This document shows, in pieces, positions 17,297 through 25,897 of a stretch of 64,000 nt of DNA. Location: assembly GCF_021044685.1 (NCBI RefSeq), contig NZ_CP088014.1:310001-374000 (forward strand). The letters are read 5' to 3'. Source of the DNA: Bradyrhizobium daqingense (GTDB taxonomy: Bacteria; Pseudomonadota; Alphaproteobacteria; Rhizobiales; Xanthobacteraceae). The notes under the pieces are model-generated. The model saw only the letters and a program-made list of their open reading frames with translations, searched no databases and had not been told where the DNA came from. The position numbers and the translations under genes were made by a program. Each line of letters opens with the position of its first letter. Position 1 is the stretch's first letter.

Positions 17297-18622
17297 ATGC
17301 ACGCCCCCATTCCCCTCAAGATCGGCTCCCGCCAGGTGTTCGCCATCGCAGGCCCTGCGATGGTCGCGAACCTCACCACGCCGCTGATCGGCGTGGTCTC
17401 GACCACGGCGATCGGACGGCTGGACGATGCCGCCCTGCTCGGCGGCGTCGCGATGGCGTCGGTGATCTTCGACTGCCTGTTCTGGCTGTTCGGCTTCCTG
17501 CGCATGAGCACGCTCGCCTTCACCGCGCAGGCGATGGGTGCCGGGGAGACACGCGAGCAGACCGTGATCCTGGTGCGCGGCTTCATCGTGGCCGGCTTGA
17601 TCGGCGCCGGGCTGATCGTACTGCAATTGCCGCTGGCCGCCGTGCTGTTCGACCTGATGGGCGGCAGCGAGGGCGTGACGCGCGCAGCGAAGACCTATTT
17701 CATGATCCGGATCTGGTCCTCGCCCTTCGCCTTCGCCAATTACGTCGTGCTCGGCTGGCTGGTGGGGCAGGCTCGCGCCAATCCGGCGCTCGCGCTCCAG
17801 GTCGTCATCAACCTCATCAACATGGCCGCGACGATCCTGCTGGTGCTGGTCTACGACGCCGGCATTGCGGGCGCTGCCATCGCCGCGCTGCTGTCGGAGA
17901 CATCAGGCTTCGTGCTGGGCGTGATCGTCTGCCGCCGCTATGCCGTCGGCGGCTTCAAGGTGCCCCGCGCAATTCTGTTCGATCGCGCCAAGCTGATGCG
18001 GCTTTTGGCGGTGAACACCGACATCCTGATCCGCACCGCGGCGCTGATCACTGTGTTTCTGTTCTTCACCGCCAAGGGCGCGCGCACCGGCGACGTCACG
18101 CTCGCCGCGAATTCCGTGCTCAACAATTTCCTGCTGGTCAGCGCCTTCTTCCTCGACGGCCTCGCCAATGCGGCCCAGCAGCTGTGCGGCCGCACCTATG
18201 GCGCGCGCGACGCCACGGGCTTTGCGAATTCGACCCGGCTGGTGCTGACATGGGGCCTCGGCTTCGCCACGGTCGTCGCGGTGCTGTTCGCGACGTTCGG
18301 GCCAGATATCATCAATTTCATGACCGCGAGCGAGGACGTCCGCCGCGCCGCGCGCGAATTCCTGCCGTTCATCGTGCTTGCGCCGATTCCCGGCGTGTTC
18401 GCGTTCGGCTTCGACGGCATCTATGTCGGCGCCACCTGGGCGCGCCAAATGCGCAATCTGATGCTGGCCTCGCTCGCGATATTCTTCTGCGTCTGGCTGG
18501 CGCTGCAATCATTCGGCAACACCGGATTGTGGTGCGCGCTGATTGCGTTCTACGTGGCGCGCGGCGGATTGCAGGGGGCGCGGTATCCGGCGCTGTACCG
18601 GGCGACGTTTTCGAAGCTGTAG
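17297..18622 (+). CDS. MATE-family efflux transporter
   Basis: A 441-residue protein with about twelve hydrophobic helices in two MatE halves, starting IFAIAGPAMVANLTTPLIG-like (QVFAIAGPAMVANLTTPL). MATE proteins are Na+ or H+ antiporters for cationic drugs and metabolites; this one resembles the DinF branch. It follows the RNase Z-like gene after a single base, so they form one transcription unit. Confidence 0.9.
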   Translation: MHAPIPLKIGSRQVFAIAGPAMVANLTTPLIGVVSTTAIGRLDDAALLGGVAMASVIFDCLFWLFGFLRMSTLAFTAQAMGAGETREQTVILVRGFIVAGLIGAGLIVLQLPLAAVLFDLMGGSEGVTRAAKTYFMIRIWSSPFAFANYVVLGWLVGQARANPALALQVVINLINMAATILLVLVYDAGIAGAAIAALLSETSGFVLGVIVCRRYAVGGFKVPRAILFDRAKLMRLLAVNTDILIRTAALITVFLFFTAKGARTGDVTLAANSVLNNFLLVSAFFLDGLANAAQQLCGRTYGARDATGFANSTRLVLTWGLGFATVVAVLFATFGPDIINFMTASEDVRRAAREFLPFIVLAPIPGVFAFGFDGIYVGATWARQMRNLMLASLAIFFCVWLALQSFGNTGLWCALIAFYVARGGLQGARYPALYRATFSKL

Positions 18623-18688
18623 TTCTCGTGTCCCGGACGCGCTGCAGCGTGAAACGCCGCTGCGCTGGGTCCAGGGCACGAGGTTGCC

Positions 18689-19786
18689 TTACATCCCCGG
18701 CCAGTCTTCCGCCGTCAACGTCGCAGCATCTGCACCGACGATCTCGGAGAGCGAGTCCCGTCCCGTGCGGAGCAGCGTCGAGGCGAGATCGCGCTTGATC
18801 TCGTCGACGAGGCCGAGGCCCTTGTAGACCAGCGACGAGTAGAGCTGGATCAGGCTGGCACCGGCGCGGATCTTGGTGAGCGCGGCGCCGCCGGAATCGA
18901 CGCCGCCGACGCCGATCAGAGGAAATGCGCCTTCGACGCGCACATAGGTCTCCGCGACCATGCGCGTCGACAGGCGGAACAGCGGCCTGCCGGACAGGCC
19001 GCCCTGCTCCTTGGCCCGCGTCGTCTCGCGCAACGTGCTGTTCCGCGCGATGGTCGTGTTCGACACGATCATGCCGTCGACCCGGCGCGATCGCGCGACC
19101 TGCACGACGTCGTCGAGCTGGGCGAGGCTGAGGTCGGGCGCGATCTTGAGCAGCACCGGCGTGTCGCCGGCCTTCTGCCTGACACGCTCGCGGGCGTCGA
19201 TCACGCGTGCGAGGAGATCGTCGAGCAGCGCGCCTTCCTGCAGATTGCGCAGGCCCGGCGTGTTCGGCGAGGAGACGTTGACGGTGAAATAGCTCGCCAC
19301 CGGCGCGAAGGTCTCGATCAGCTTGACGTAATCGGCGACGCGATCGGGCGAGTCCTTGTTGGCGCCGACATTGACGCCGACGATGCCGCCATGCTGCGCG
19401 CGCGCAGCGAGCCGGCGCAAGGCGACCTCCGCACCGTCATTGTTGAAGCCCATGCGGTTGATCACGGCCTCGTCGCGCTCGAGCCGGAACAGGCGCGGGC
19501 GCGGATTGCCGGCTTGCGGCTTCGGCGTGACCGAGCCGATCTCGACGAAGCCGAAGCCGAGCCGCAACAGCGCATCCGGCACCTCTGCGCTCTTGTCGAA
19601 ACCCGCGGCCATGCCGATCGGATTGGGAAAGTTGAGCCCGAAGGCGCGCACCGCGAGTTTGGCGTCGTCGGCACGGGGCTTGACCGGCGGCAAAAAGCGC
19701 AGGCCCTGGATCGCGAGGCGATGCGCATCCTCCGGATCGAGCCAGCGCAGCACCGGCAGTGAAAAGGCGTCGAAAGCACGGATCAC
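18689..19786 (-). CDS. pyrD: Quinone-dependent dihydroorotate dehydrogenase (class 2)
   Basis: 365 residues from the GTG at 19786, which overlaps the stop of the upstream DUF952 gene (GTGA). It catalyses dihydroorotate to orotate in pyrimidine synthesis at the inner membrane, with FMN. GMAAGFDKSAEVPDALLRLG, IGSVTPKPQAGNPRPRLFR and NVSSPNTPGLRNLQ with the class 2 catalytic Ser are visible, and an N-terminal amphipathic extension fits membrane/quinone contact. The frame stays open upstream, but the DUF952 overlap fixes the start. Confidence 0.93.
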   Translation of the reverse strand: MIRAFDAFSLPVLRWLDPEDAHRLAIQGLRFLPPVKPRADDAKLAVRAFGLNFPNPIGMAAGFDKSAEVPDALLRLGFGFVEIGSVTPKPQAGNPRPRLFRLERDEAVINRMGFNNDGAEVALRRLAARAQHGGIVGVNVGANKDSPDRVADYVKLIETFAPVASYFTVNVSSPNTPGLRNLQEGALLDDLLARVIDARERVRQKAGDTPVLLKIAPDLSLAQLDDVVQVARSRRVDGMIVSNTTIARNSTLRETTRAKEQGGLSGRPLFRLSTRMVAETYVRVEGAFPLIGVGGVDSGGAALTKIRAGASLIQLYSSLVYKGLGLVDEIKRDLASTLLRTGRDSLSEIVGADAATLTAEDWPGM

Positions 19787-20127
19787 GGGGCAAGCTCCGG
19801 AACGTCGTGACTGCCATCGGAGCGCATGTTGAGATTCATCACAGAAAGCACGGCGCCGAGATCGAGCTCGCCATAGAGATGCGGAAACAGCTCGTCGTTG
19901 CGCGAACGCTCCCAGCGCAGTTCGCTGCCGAGCGCATCGCCATCGACCTCGACCAGGAACAGCGCGCGCTGTCCGGAATAGTGCTTGCGCAAGGTCTCGG
20001 GAACCTGGGAGGCGGTCGAAAAATGGATGAAACCGTCGCGCGCATCGTCCGCACTGCCGCGGTAGACACCCTGCCGTTCCGCCTCGCGCCAGGCCGAGGC
20101 CGGACAGATTTTGTAGATCTTGACCAC
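19783..20127 (-). CDS. DUF952 family protein
   Basis: 114 residues starting MVKIYKICPASAWREAERQG, with the DUF952 signature DGFIHFSTASQVPETLRKHY and LFPHLYGELDLGAV. The family is small and cytosolic and is often encoded just before pyrD in alphaproteobacteria, as here with a 4-bp overlap. Its biochemical role is unknown. Confidence 0.88.
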   Translation of the reverse strand: MVKIYKICPASAWREAERQGVYRGSADDARDGFIHFSTASQVPETLRKHYSGQRALFLVEVDGDALGSELRWERSRNDELFPHLYGELDLGAVLSVMNLNMRSDGSHDVPELAP

Positions 20128-20320
20128 CGCTTCCGCAGCCCTGTTTGCTCTTTGAGTCTTTTGGATTTTTTCGTCTCGTACGGGTCCCTCGAAACCCGGG
20201 CGCGACCGTAAAGGCGCCCCCCTCCGAACTCAAGAGTTAGCCGCCGCCTCTTGCGCGAAAAACGGAAAACCGGTTGATTTGAGGATAGTTTTCCTGAGTT
20301 GCGACGGGCTGGACCTTTCC

Positions 20321-20974
20321 ATGGTCAAACAGGCCAATGCGCCGAGGATGCTGACCCACGACCAGATCTGGATCGCGTTGGATCGGCTGGCGGCACGCGC
20401 CGGTCTGTCGCCGTCCGGCCTCGCCAAGCGCGCCGGGCTCGACCCCACCACCTTCAACCGGTCAAAGCGCGTCACCGCCGACGGCCGCGAGCGCTGGCCC
20501 TCGACCGAATCGATTGCGAAGGCGCTGGCCGCGGCCGATTGCTCCATCGACGGCTTTGCCAGGCTGATCGACGATGACGCCAGCGACGGCCGCGCGGTGC
20601 CGCTGCTCGGCTTCGCGCTGGCCGGCACCAGCGGCGCTTTCGACGAAGCCGGCCATCCATCCGGCAAGGGCTGGAGCGAGATCGCGCTGCCGAGCGCCGA
20701 GGACGGCCACGCCTTCGCGCTGGAGATTTCCGGCGATGCGCTGCTGCCGGCCTATCGCCACGGTGACATCATCCTGGTCTCGCCCGATGCGCCGATCCGC
20801 AAGGGCGATCGCGTGGTGGTGAGGACGCGGACGGACGAGATGACGATCGCGACGCTGAAGCGCCGCACGGCCAAGGCGCTGGACGTGCAGCCGCTCGATG
20901 CGTCACAGCCGGCACGGACGATCGAGGCGGGCGACGTCGCGTGGATCGCAAGGATCGTGTGGGCGAGCCAGTGA
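20321..20974 (+). CDS. HTH regulator with degenerate S24 peptidase-like domain
   Basis: 217 residues if started at the ATG at 20321; an ATG at 20348 (MLTHDQIW) is where similarity begins and is equally possible. The N-terminal HTH (GLSPSGLAKRAGLDPTTFNR) is followed by a LexA/CI-like S24 fold. In LexA the cleavage Ser lies in GxSM and the Lys in VTVKRLK. Here the matching stretches read ISGDALLPAYRHGD and EMTIATLKRR, so both catalytic residues are Ala. It should bind DNA but not self-cleave. Confidence 0.85.
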   Translation: MVKQANAPRMLTHDQIWIALDRLAARAGLSPSGLAKRAGLDPTTFNRSKRVTADGRERWPSTESIAKALAAADCSIDGFARLIDDDASDGRAVPLLGFALAGTSGAFDEAGHPSGKGWSEIALPSAEDGHAFALEISGDALLPAYRHGDIILVSPDAPIRKGDRVVVRTRTDEMTIATLKRRTAKALDVQPLDASQPARTIEAGDVAWIARIVWASQ

Positions 20975-20992
20975 GGGCCCCCGAATACTCCG

Positions 20993-21095
20993 CCGTCATT
21001 CCCCGCGGAGGCGGGGAATCCAGTACGCCGCGGCCCTCGACTCCATAAGTCCGGTCTCTGGAATACTGGATCGTCCGCCTTCGCGGACGATGACA
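20993..21095. repeat. Dispersed palindromic repeat, family B-like
   Basis: GTCATTCCCCGCGGAGGCGG / GGAATCCAGTA faces TACTGGATCGTCCGCCTTCG / CGGACGATGACAG. It has the same outer GTCAT / ATGAC ends as family B but different stem cores, and lies between two convergent genes. Confidence 0.75.
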
Positions 21096-21109
21096 GCGTG
21101 GTTTTTCCC

Positions 21110-22753
21110 TCACGCACTCCTTGCCAGCGCGCCGTCGATCATGTTGACCGCATTCTGGATGCCGTACACGGCGACGAAGGAGCCGAAGCGCGGGCCCTTC
21201 TCCTGGCCGAGCAGCACCTGATAGAGCATGTTGAACCAGTCGAGCGTGACGCCGGGGCGGCCGTCCTTGCCCTTCTTGACCTGATCGAGGAACGGCTCGC
21301 GGCGGCCGATTTCGTAGACGACGTTCTGGATGTCTTCGGCCGAGGCGTCCTGAGGCAGCTGCGACAGCGCTTCGCGCAGATCCTGCAGCGCGGCGCGCTC
21401 GGTATCCGTGGGCACGCGGAACTGCTTCGTCGGCGCGACGAAATCGCGATAATAGTTGATGGCGTATCCGACCATCGCATCGAGCTTGGGATGCGTCTGC
21501 GGGCTCACGCCGGGGCGGTAGCGGCCGATGAAGCCCCACAGCGTCTCGGCATTCTCCGCGTTGGACGACGACACCAGGGTGAGCAGGAGCTGGAACGTCA
21601 CCGGCATGTCGCCCTGCGGCGGCTTGCCGGTGTGGATGTGCCAGACCGGATTGCCGAGCTGCTGCTTGCCGTCCTGCTTGGCAAAGCCGTCGATGAATTG
21701 CTGGTAGTCGTCGACGTTGCGCGGGATCACGTCGAAGTAAAGCCGCTTCGCCGCCTTCGGCTCGCGATACATGAACAGCGACAGCGATTCCGGCGAGGCG
21801 TAGCGCAGCCATTCGTCGATGGTCAGGCCGTTGCCCTTCGACTTAGAGATCTTCTGGCCCTTCTCGTCGAGGAAGAGCTCGTAGTTGAAGCCTTCGGGCG
21901 GCGTCGCGCCGAGCGCCCGCGCGATCGCGCCGGACAGCTTCACGGAGTCGATGAGATCCTTGCCGGCCATTTCATAATCGACGCCGAGCGCGACCCAGCG
22001 CATCGCCCAATCGGCCTTCCACTGGCACTTGACGTTGCCGCCGGTGACGGGCGTCTCGACCTCCTGGTTGGTATCGGGATCGAGATAGGTCACGGTGCCC
22101 GCGGCGACGTCGCGCCGGATCATCGGGACCTGCAGCACGACGCCGGTGGACTTGCTGATGGGCAGGAACGGCGAATAAGTGGCGCGGCGGTCCGGGCCGA
22201 GCGTCGGCAGGATGATCGCCATGATCTTGTCGTAGGCGGCGAGCATCTTGAGCAGCGTCGCGTCGAAGCGGCCGGACGTATAATAATCAGTCGAGCTCGC
22301 GAATTCGTAATCGAAGCCGAAATGATCGAGAAAGGCGCGAAGCCGCGCATTGTTGTGGTGCCCGAACGAGGGATATTCATTGGAGAACGGGTCCGGCACC
22401 CGCGTCAGCGGCTTGCCGAGATGCGCGGCCAGCATCTCCTTGTTGGGGACGTTGTCGGGCACCTTGCGAAACCCGTCCATGTCGTCGGAGAACGCGAGCA
22501 GGCGCGTCTTGATCTTGTCCTCGGTCAGCACGCGGAAGGCATGGCGCACCATCGAGGTGCGCGCGACCTCGCCGAACGTGCCGATATGCGGCAGGCCGGA
22601 CGGGCCATAACCGGTCTCGAACAGCACCTCGTCCTTCGGGCTTTTCTTCAGCCGCGCGACAATGGCCTTCGCCTGCTCGAACGGCCAGGCGTTGGATTGT
22701 TCGGCGAGCGCACGCAAATCGCTCGGACTCATGCTGGGATCGATAACGGACAT
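21110..22753 (-). CDS. lysK: Lysine--tRNA ligase, class I
   Basis: 547 residues from the ATG at 22753, which has GGAGG upstream; a longer frame adds 17 unlikely residues. It charges tRNA-Lys. The HIGH-like signature is [10 protein letters not shown] near residue 50 and the KMSKS-like loop is KISKSKGNG near residue 280. A class I (archaeal-type) LysRS instead of the usual class II enzyme is normal in many alphaproteobacteria, including Bradyrhizobium. Monocistronic here. Confidence 0.95.
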   Translation of the reverse strand: MSVIDPSMSPSDLRALAEQSNAWPFEQAKAIVARLKKSPKDEVLFETGYGPSGLPHIGTFGEVARTSMVRHAFRVLTEDKIKTRLLAFSDDMDGFRKVPDNVPNKEMLAAHLGKPLTRVPDPFSNEYPSFGHHNNARLRAFLDHFGFDYEFASSTDYYTSGRFDATLLKMLAAYDKIMAIILPTLGPDRRATYSPFLPISKSTGVVLQVPMIRRDVAAGTVTYLDPDTNQEVETPVTGGNVKCQWKADWAMRWVALGVDYEMAGKDLIDSVKLSGAIARALGATPPEGFNYELFLDEKGQKISKSKGNGLTIDEWLRYASPESLSLFMYREPKAAKRLYFDVIPRNVDDYQQFIDGFAKQDGKQQLGNPVWHIHTGKPPQGDMPVTFQLLLTLVSSSNAENAETLWGFIGRYRPGVSPQTHPKLDAMVGYAINYYRDFVAPTKQFRVPTDTERAALQDLREALSQLPQDASAEDIQNVVYEIGRREPFLDQVKKGKDGRPGVTLDWFNMLYQVLLGQEKGPRFGSFVAVYGIQNAVNMIDGALARSA

Positions 22754-22825
22754 CAAGAAGGGCCTCCGGGCCGCGGAAAATAGCGATTTCCGGGCAGAAT
22801 GCAATTTTGTGGGGCGGGCGTCAGA

Positions 22826-22931
22826 CCCTCACCCTGAGGAGCGCGCTCTTCGCGCGCGTCTCGAAGGGCGAGGCCACTGACGGGGCCTTCATCCTTCGAG
22901 ACGCTTGCTACGCAAGCTCCTCAGGATGAGG
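22826..22931. repeat. Dispersed palindromic repeat, family A
   Basis: CTCACCCTGAGGAGCGCGCT / GCGCGTCTCGAAGGGCGAGG faces CATCCTTCGAGACGCTTGCT / GCAAGCTCCTCAGGATGAGG: the third family A pair in the window. Confidence 0.85.
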
Positions 22932-22953
22932 ATCGAGAGCGGCACGCGACGAA

Positions 22954-23889
22954 CTAGAACGGGCTCACCGAGAAATACCGCAGCCACAGATCGGTGTAGC
23001 GGCCTTTTTCCCAGACGCGGAACAGCGCCCAGTTCAGGGCCTGGCGCAGCACGTCGTTGCCCTTGCGCACGGCGATGCCGATGCCTTCGCCGAAAAAGCG
23101 GCTCTCGACGAAGGGGCCGCCGGAGAACGCGCAGCAATCGCCGGAATCGGTGCCGTTGATCCAGAACGCGAGCGAAATGGCGTCACCGAAGATGAAATCC
23201 ACCTCGCCCTTGCGCAGCGCGGTGCGGAGCGCGTCGTCATTGGGATAAGGGTGTAGCTCGGCGTCGGTGAACATCGCCTTCAGATACGCCTCATGCGCGG
23301 AGCCCGCGATGACGCCGACCTTCTTGCCCTCGAGATATTCCGGGCGGATCTCGGGTATCACCGCATCCTTGCGCGAGACGAAGCGGGCCGGCACCCGGTA
23401 ATAGGGATCGGTGAAATCGACGCGGGCGCGCAACTGCGGGCTCACCGCCATCGAGGCGATGATGGCGTCGCCGCGGTTGGAGGTCAGCGCGTCGACCAGC
23501 GTCTCGAAGCGGCGCATCTGCACCGTGCAGCTCACCTTGATCTCGTCGCACAGACTGCGGGCGAGATCGACATTGAAGCCGGCGGGATTGCCATCGGCGC
23601 CGGTGAAGTTGAACGGCGGATAGTCGGTCTCGGTCAGGAAACGGATCACGGTCAGGCGCGACAGGTCCGGCCGCTCCGGCCGGCGCCGTGGGTCCCAGAA
23701 GCCCGGCACGGCCTGCGGGGCGGCCTGGGGCGCGACCTGAGGCGAAGCCTGCGGCGCTGCCGGCGGCCGCTTGGCCGGGGCCTGGGCATGCGCGGCTGGC
23801 AGACCGGCAAGCAGGCACGCAGCGGCGGCCAGTCCGCGCAGCAAGCCACGGGCAGATTTGGACGATTTCGCCTGTTGCGATGGAGCCAT
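22954..23889 (-). CDS. Amino-acid-type ABC transporter substrate-binding protein (SBP_bac_3)
   Basis: 311 residues. A signal peptide (LLRGLAAAACLLAGLPAAHA) is followed by a ~50-residue Pro/Ala/Gln-rich linker and a family 3 binding domain starting LTVIRFLTETDYPPFNFTGA; FNVDLARSLCDEIKVSCTVQ and DAIIASMAVSPQLRARVDFT are characteristic. No transporter partner is adjacent, so its ligand and whether it feeds a permease are open. The long linker is unusual for a soluble binding protein. Confidence 0.88.
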   Translation of the reverse strand: MAPSQQAKSSKSARGLLRGLAAAACLLAGLPAAHAQAPAKRPPAAPQASPQVAPQAAPQAVPGFWDPRRRPERPDLSRLTVIRFLTETDYPPFNFTGADGNPAGFNVDLARSLCDEIKVSCTVQMRRFETLVDALTSNRGDAIIASMAVSPQLRARVDFTDPYYRVPARFVSRKDAVIPEIRPEYLEGKKVGVIAGSAHEAYLKAMFTDAELHPYPNDDALRTALRKGEVDFIFGDAISLAFWINGTDSGDCCAFSGGPFVESRFFGEGIGIAVRKGNDVLRQALNWALFRVWEKGRYTDLWLRYFSVSPF

Positions 23890-23988
23890 CGGCCGGAAAT
23901 GAACTGATATCGTTGGGATCGGAGCGCCTTATAGACCATCCCGCCGGGAACGCGAGCGGGGAATGTGGATCGGAAAGGTCCCTCCGCC

Positions 23989-24073
23989 GTCATGCCCGGG
24001 CTTGTCCCGGGCATCCACGAACTCTCCCACCCGCCCAAGAACGTGGATGGCCGGGACATGCCCGGCCATGACG
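23989..24073. repeat. Dispersed palindromic repeat, family B
   Basis: GTCATGCCCGGGCTTGTCCC / GGGCATCCACG faces ACGTGGATGGCCGGGACATG / CCCGGCCATGACG. Confidence 0.85.
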
Positions 24074-24102
24074 ATGTGGGAAGCACAGTGCCTAAATCAG
24101 GC

Positions 24103-24693
24103 TCAGATATATTTCTTCAGATCCGCCGCCGCCTCTTCCGGCGTGCGCTTCAGGTTGAACGGCGAGACGAATCTGCCCTCGCGGTCCATCAGATAGATCA
24201 GCGCGGTGTGGTCCATGGTGTAATCGCCGTCCTTGGCCGGGACCTTCTTGGCATAGACCCGGTAGGAGGTGATCACCTTGGCGATCTCGGCGGGATCGCC
24301 GGACAGGCCCTGAAGATGCGGATCGAAGCTCGACAGATAGTCCTTCATGGTCGCCTGCGTGTCGCGCTCGGGATCGACCGAGATGAAGACGGCATTGACC
24401 TTGCCGGCATCCTTGCCCAGCGCGCGCAGCACTTCCGAGATCTCGAACAGCGAGGTCGGGCAGACGTCGGGACAATGGGTGTAGCCGAAGAAGATCAGGG
24501 TCGGCTTGCCCTTCAGGTTCTTGTCGGTGACCACCTTGCCGTTCTGGTCGGTGAGCTGGAACGGACCGCCGATCGCGGCCGGCTGCGCCACCTTGCTCAC
24601 CCCGCCCATGGCCCAGAACATGATCAGGAGCCCGACGATGAGGCTTGCGGCAAAGGCGGTCGCGATCACCAGCGGACGGGCCATGGAGCTCAT
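24103..24693 (-). CDS. SCO-family copper chaperone (SCO1/SenC)
   Basis: A 196-residue thioredoxin-fold protein with an N-terminal membrane anchor (LVIATAFAASLIVGLLIMFW). The copper/redox motif CPDVCPTSL and the distant His in DHTALIYLMD are present. SCO proteins deliver copper to the CuA site of cytochrome c oxidase in the periplasm. A small membrane protein gene lies 24 bp upstream on the same strand and is probably co-transcribed. Confidence 0.93.
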   Translation of the reverse strand: MSSMARPLVIATAFAASLIVGLLIMFWAMGGVSKVAQPAAIGGPFQLTDQNGKVVTDKNLKGKPTLIFFGYTHCPDVCPTSLFEISEVLRALGKDAGKVNAVFISVDPERDTQATMKDYLSSFDPHLQGLSGDPAEIAKVITSYRVYAKKVPAKDGDYTMDHTALIYLMDREGRFVSPFNLKRTPEEAAADLKKYI

Positions 24694-24717
24694 AGGCGGA
24701 ACACTTCCTGTCGGGGA

Positions 24718-24912
24718 TCAGAAGCAGGCGGCGAAGCCGGTCCTGATGATTTCGAAGAACACCTGGGTGCCATAATGGAACCAGAGTGCGAGGGCGGCGA
24801 CCACGACGAGGGCGCCGAGACCTGCGCCCGCCCACAGCAGCACGGACGGCATCCGGCCGGCAGTGGGCGAATTGTCCTGTACCGGATGAGCTGGATGCAG
24901 CGGTTGAGCCAT
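24718..24912 (-). CDS. Small single-pass membrane protein
   Basis: 64 residues (MAQPLHPAHPVQDNSPT...) with one central helix, MPSVLLWAGAGLGALVVVAALA, and the short tail FHYGTQVFFEIIRTGFAACF. I start at the ATG at 24912. Its position just before an SCO gene suggests a part in respiratory-chain assembly, but that is association only; I recognise no family. Confidence 0.65.
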   Translation of the reverse strand: MAQPLHPAHPVQDNSPTAGRMPSVLLWAGAGLGALVVVAALALWFHYGTQVFFEIIRTGFAACF

Positions 24913-25014
24913 GGCAAGGATCGGCGCGAAGGGTTCCCTGCCTTTCAAATAGGCGCTGGGGTGGGATCGGGCAAGCGCGGCGGAGGTGGTGGAGGATCAC
25001 GCGGTGCGGAGGTG

Positions 25015-25133
25015 CGGGCTTGTCCCGCCTGCACGACCGAAGCCGCTTCGCGGCGAGGCGAAGGCCCGGGCATCCACGAATCTTCTGCGTATGTCCAAAA
25101 ACGTGGATGGCCGGGACAAGCCCGGCCATGACG
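25015..25133. repeat. Interrupted family B palindromic repeat
   Basis: The right arm (ACGTGGATGGCCGGGACAAG / CCCGGCCATGACG) is normal. The left arm is split: GTGCGGGCTTGTCCCG and CCCGGGCATCCACGAA are separated by about 35 bp containing the mini-palindrome CGAAGCCGCTTCGCGGCG. It looks like one repeat with a second small repeat inserted. Confidence 0.65.
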
Positions 25134-25164
25134 ACGATCAGCGTTAGAAACGACCGGTCGCAGC

Positions 25165-25632
25165 TTACCGCGACGGCCTGTTCGTCGAAGCTTGCGCGTC
25201 CAGGTAGCAGGGCTTGTACATGGCCTGCAGCTGCTTGCCCCTCAGGAAGAGCATGTTCGGCGTGAGGCCGCCGCGCTGCGCGATCCAGCGCTTCACCTGC
25301 GAGGGATACATCGCATAGAGCATCTGGGTGGCTTCGGGATTGGTGACGGCGCGGCCGTTGCTGCCGAAATCCCATGCGGCGTGGAAGCCGAGCGTTGCGT
25401 GCGAGGTCACGCAGATCCGGTCGCGCGGGATGGCGCCCAGGACGATGGTGCAGGCCGAGGCGCAGAGACCGTCGATGATGACGGTTTCGCCAGATTGCCT
25501 GAGGTCCTGATATTTGTCGACGTAGGTTCCGATCCTGCCGCCGCGGTCATCCGCAATTCGAACCACCGCGTGAGAAGCCCCCATGCCAGCGATCAGCAGA
25601 ACCGCCGCAAGCAACCCCGTCAGAACCTTCAT
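25165..25632 (-). CDS. Periplasmic ClpP-like protein (COG3904-type)
   Basis: 155 residues from the ATG at 25632, beginning with a signal peptide (MKVLTGLLAAVLLIAGMGAS). The segment TVIIDGLCASACTIVLGAIP then ICVTSHATLGFHAAW matches predicted periplasmic proteins with a ClpP/crotonase-like fold, where the Ser in CASAC and the His in LGFHAA would be the nucleophile and base. Proteolytic activity has to be considered hypothetical. An upstream open frame to 25800 has no start support. Confidence 0.72.
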   Translation of the reverse strand: MKVLTGLLAAVLLIAGMGASHAVVRIADDRGGRIGTYVDKYQDLRQSGETVIIDGLCASACTIVLGAIPRDRICVTSHATLGFHAAWDFGSNGRAVTNPEATQMLYAMYPSQVKRWIAQRGGLTPNMLFLRGKQLQAMYKPCYLDAQASTNRPSR

Positions 25633-25897
25633 TGTCCCCCGCCCCAGTCGTCTTCGAATCTGCGTGTCAGGTGGTGATGCGCGGCTAGCGTCTGTCGACT
25701 CCAAGGTTTTGTCTAGGCACGCCGGCTTCCTCAAAACAAATTCAAATCCAGTGTTGCGCCCGCGCTGCACTCGGCTGATCTCTATCCCAAAGCGGAACAA
25801 GTTAACGATGTCTTGCGCGCCGCACTCTTGATCTCAGTTGCAACCGCTGGCTTCAATCCGGGTAACTACAGGGGGGAACCCGTGGGAGGGGATACCA

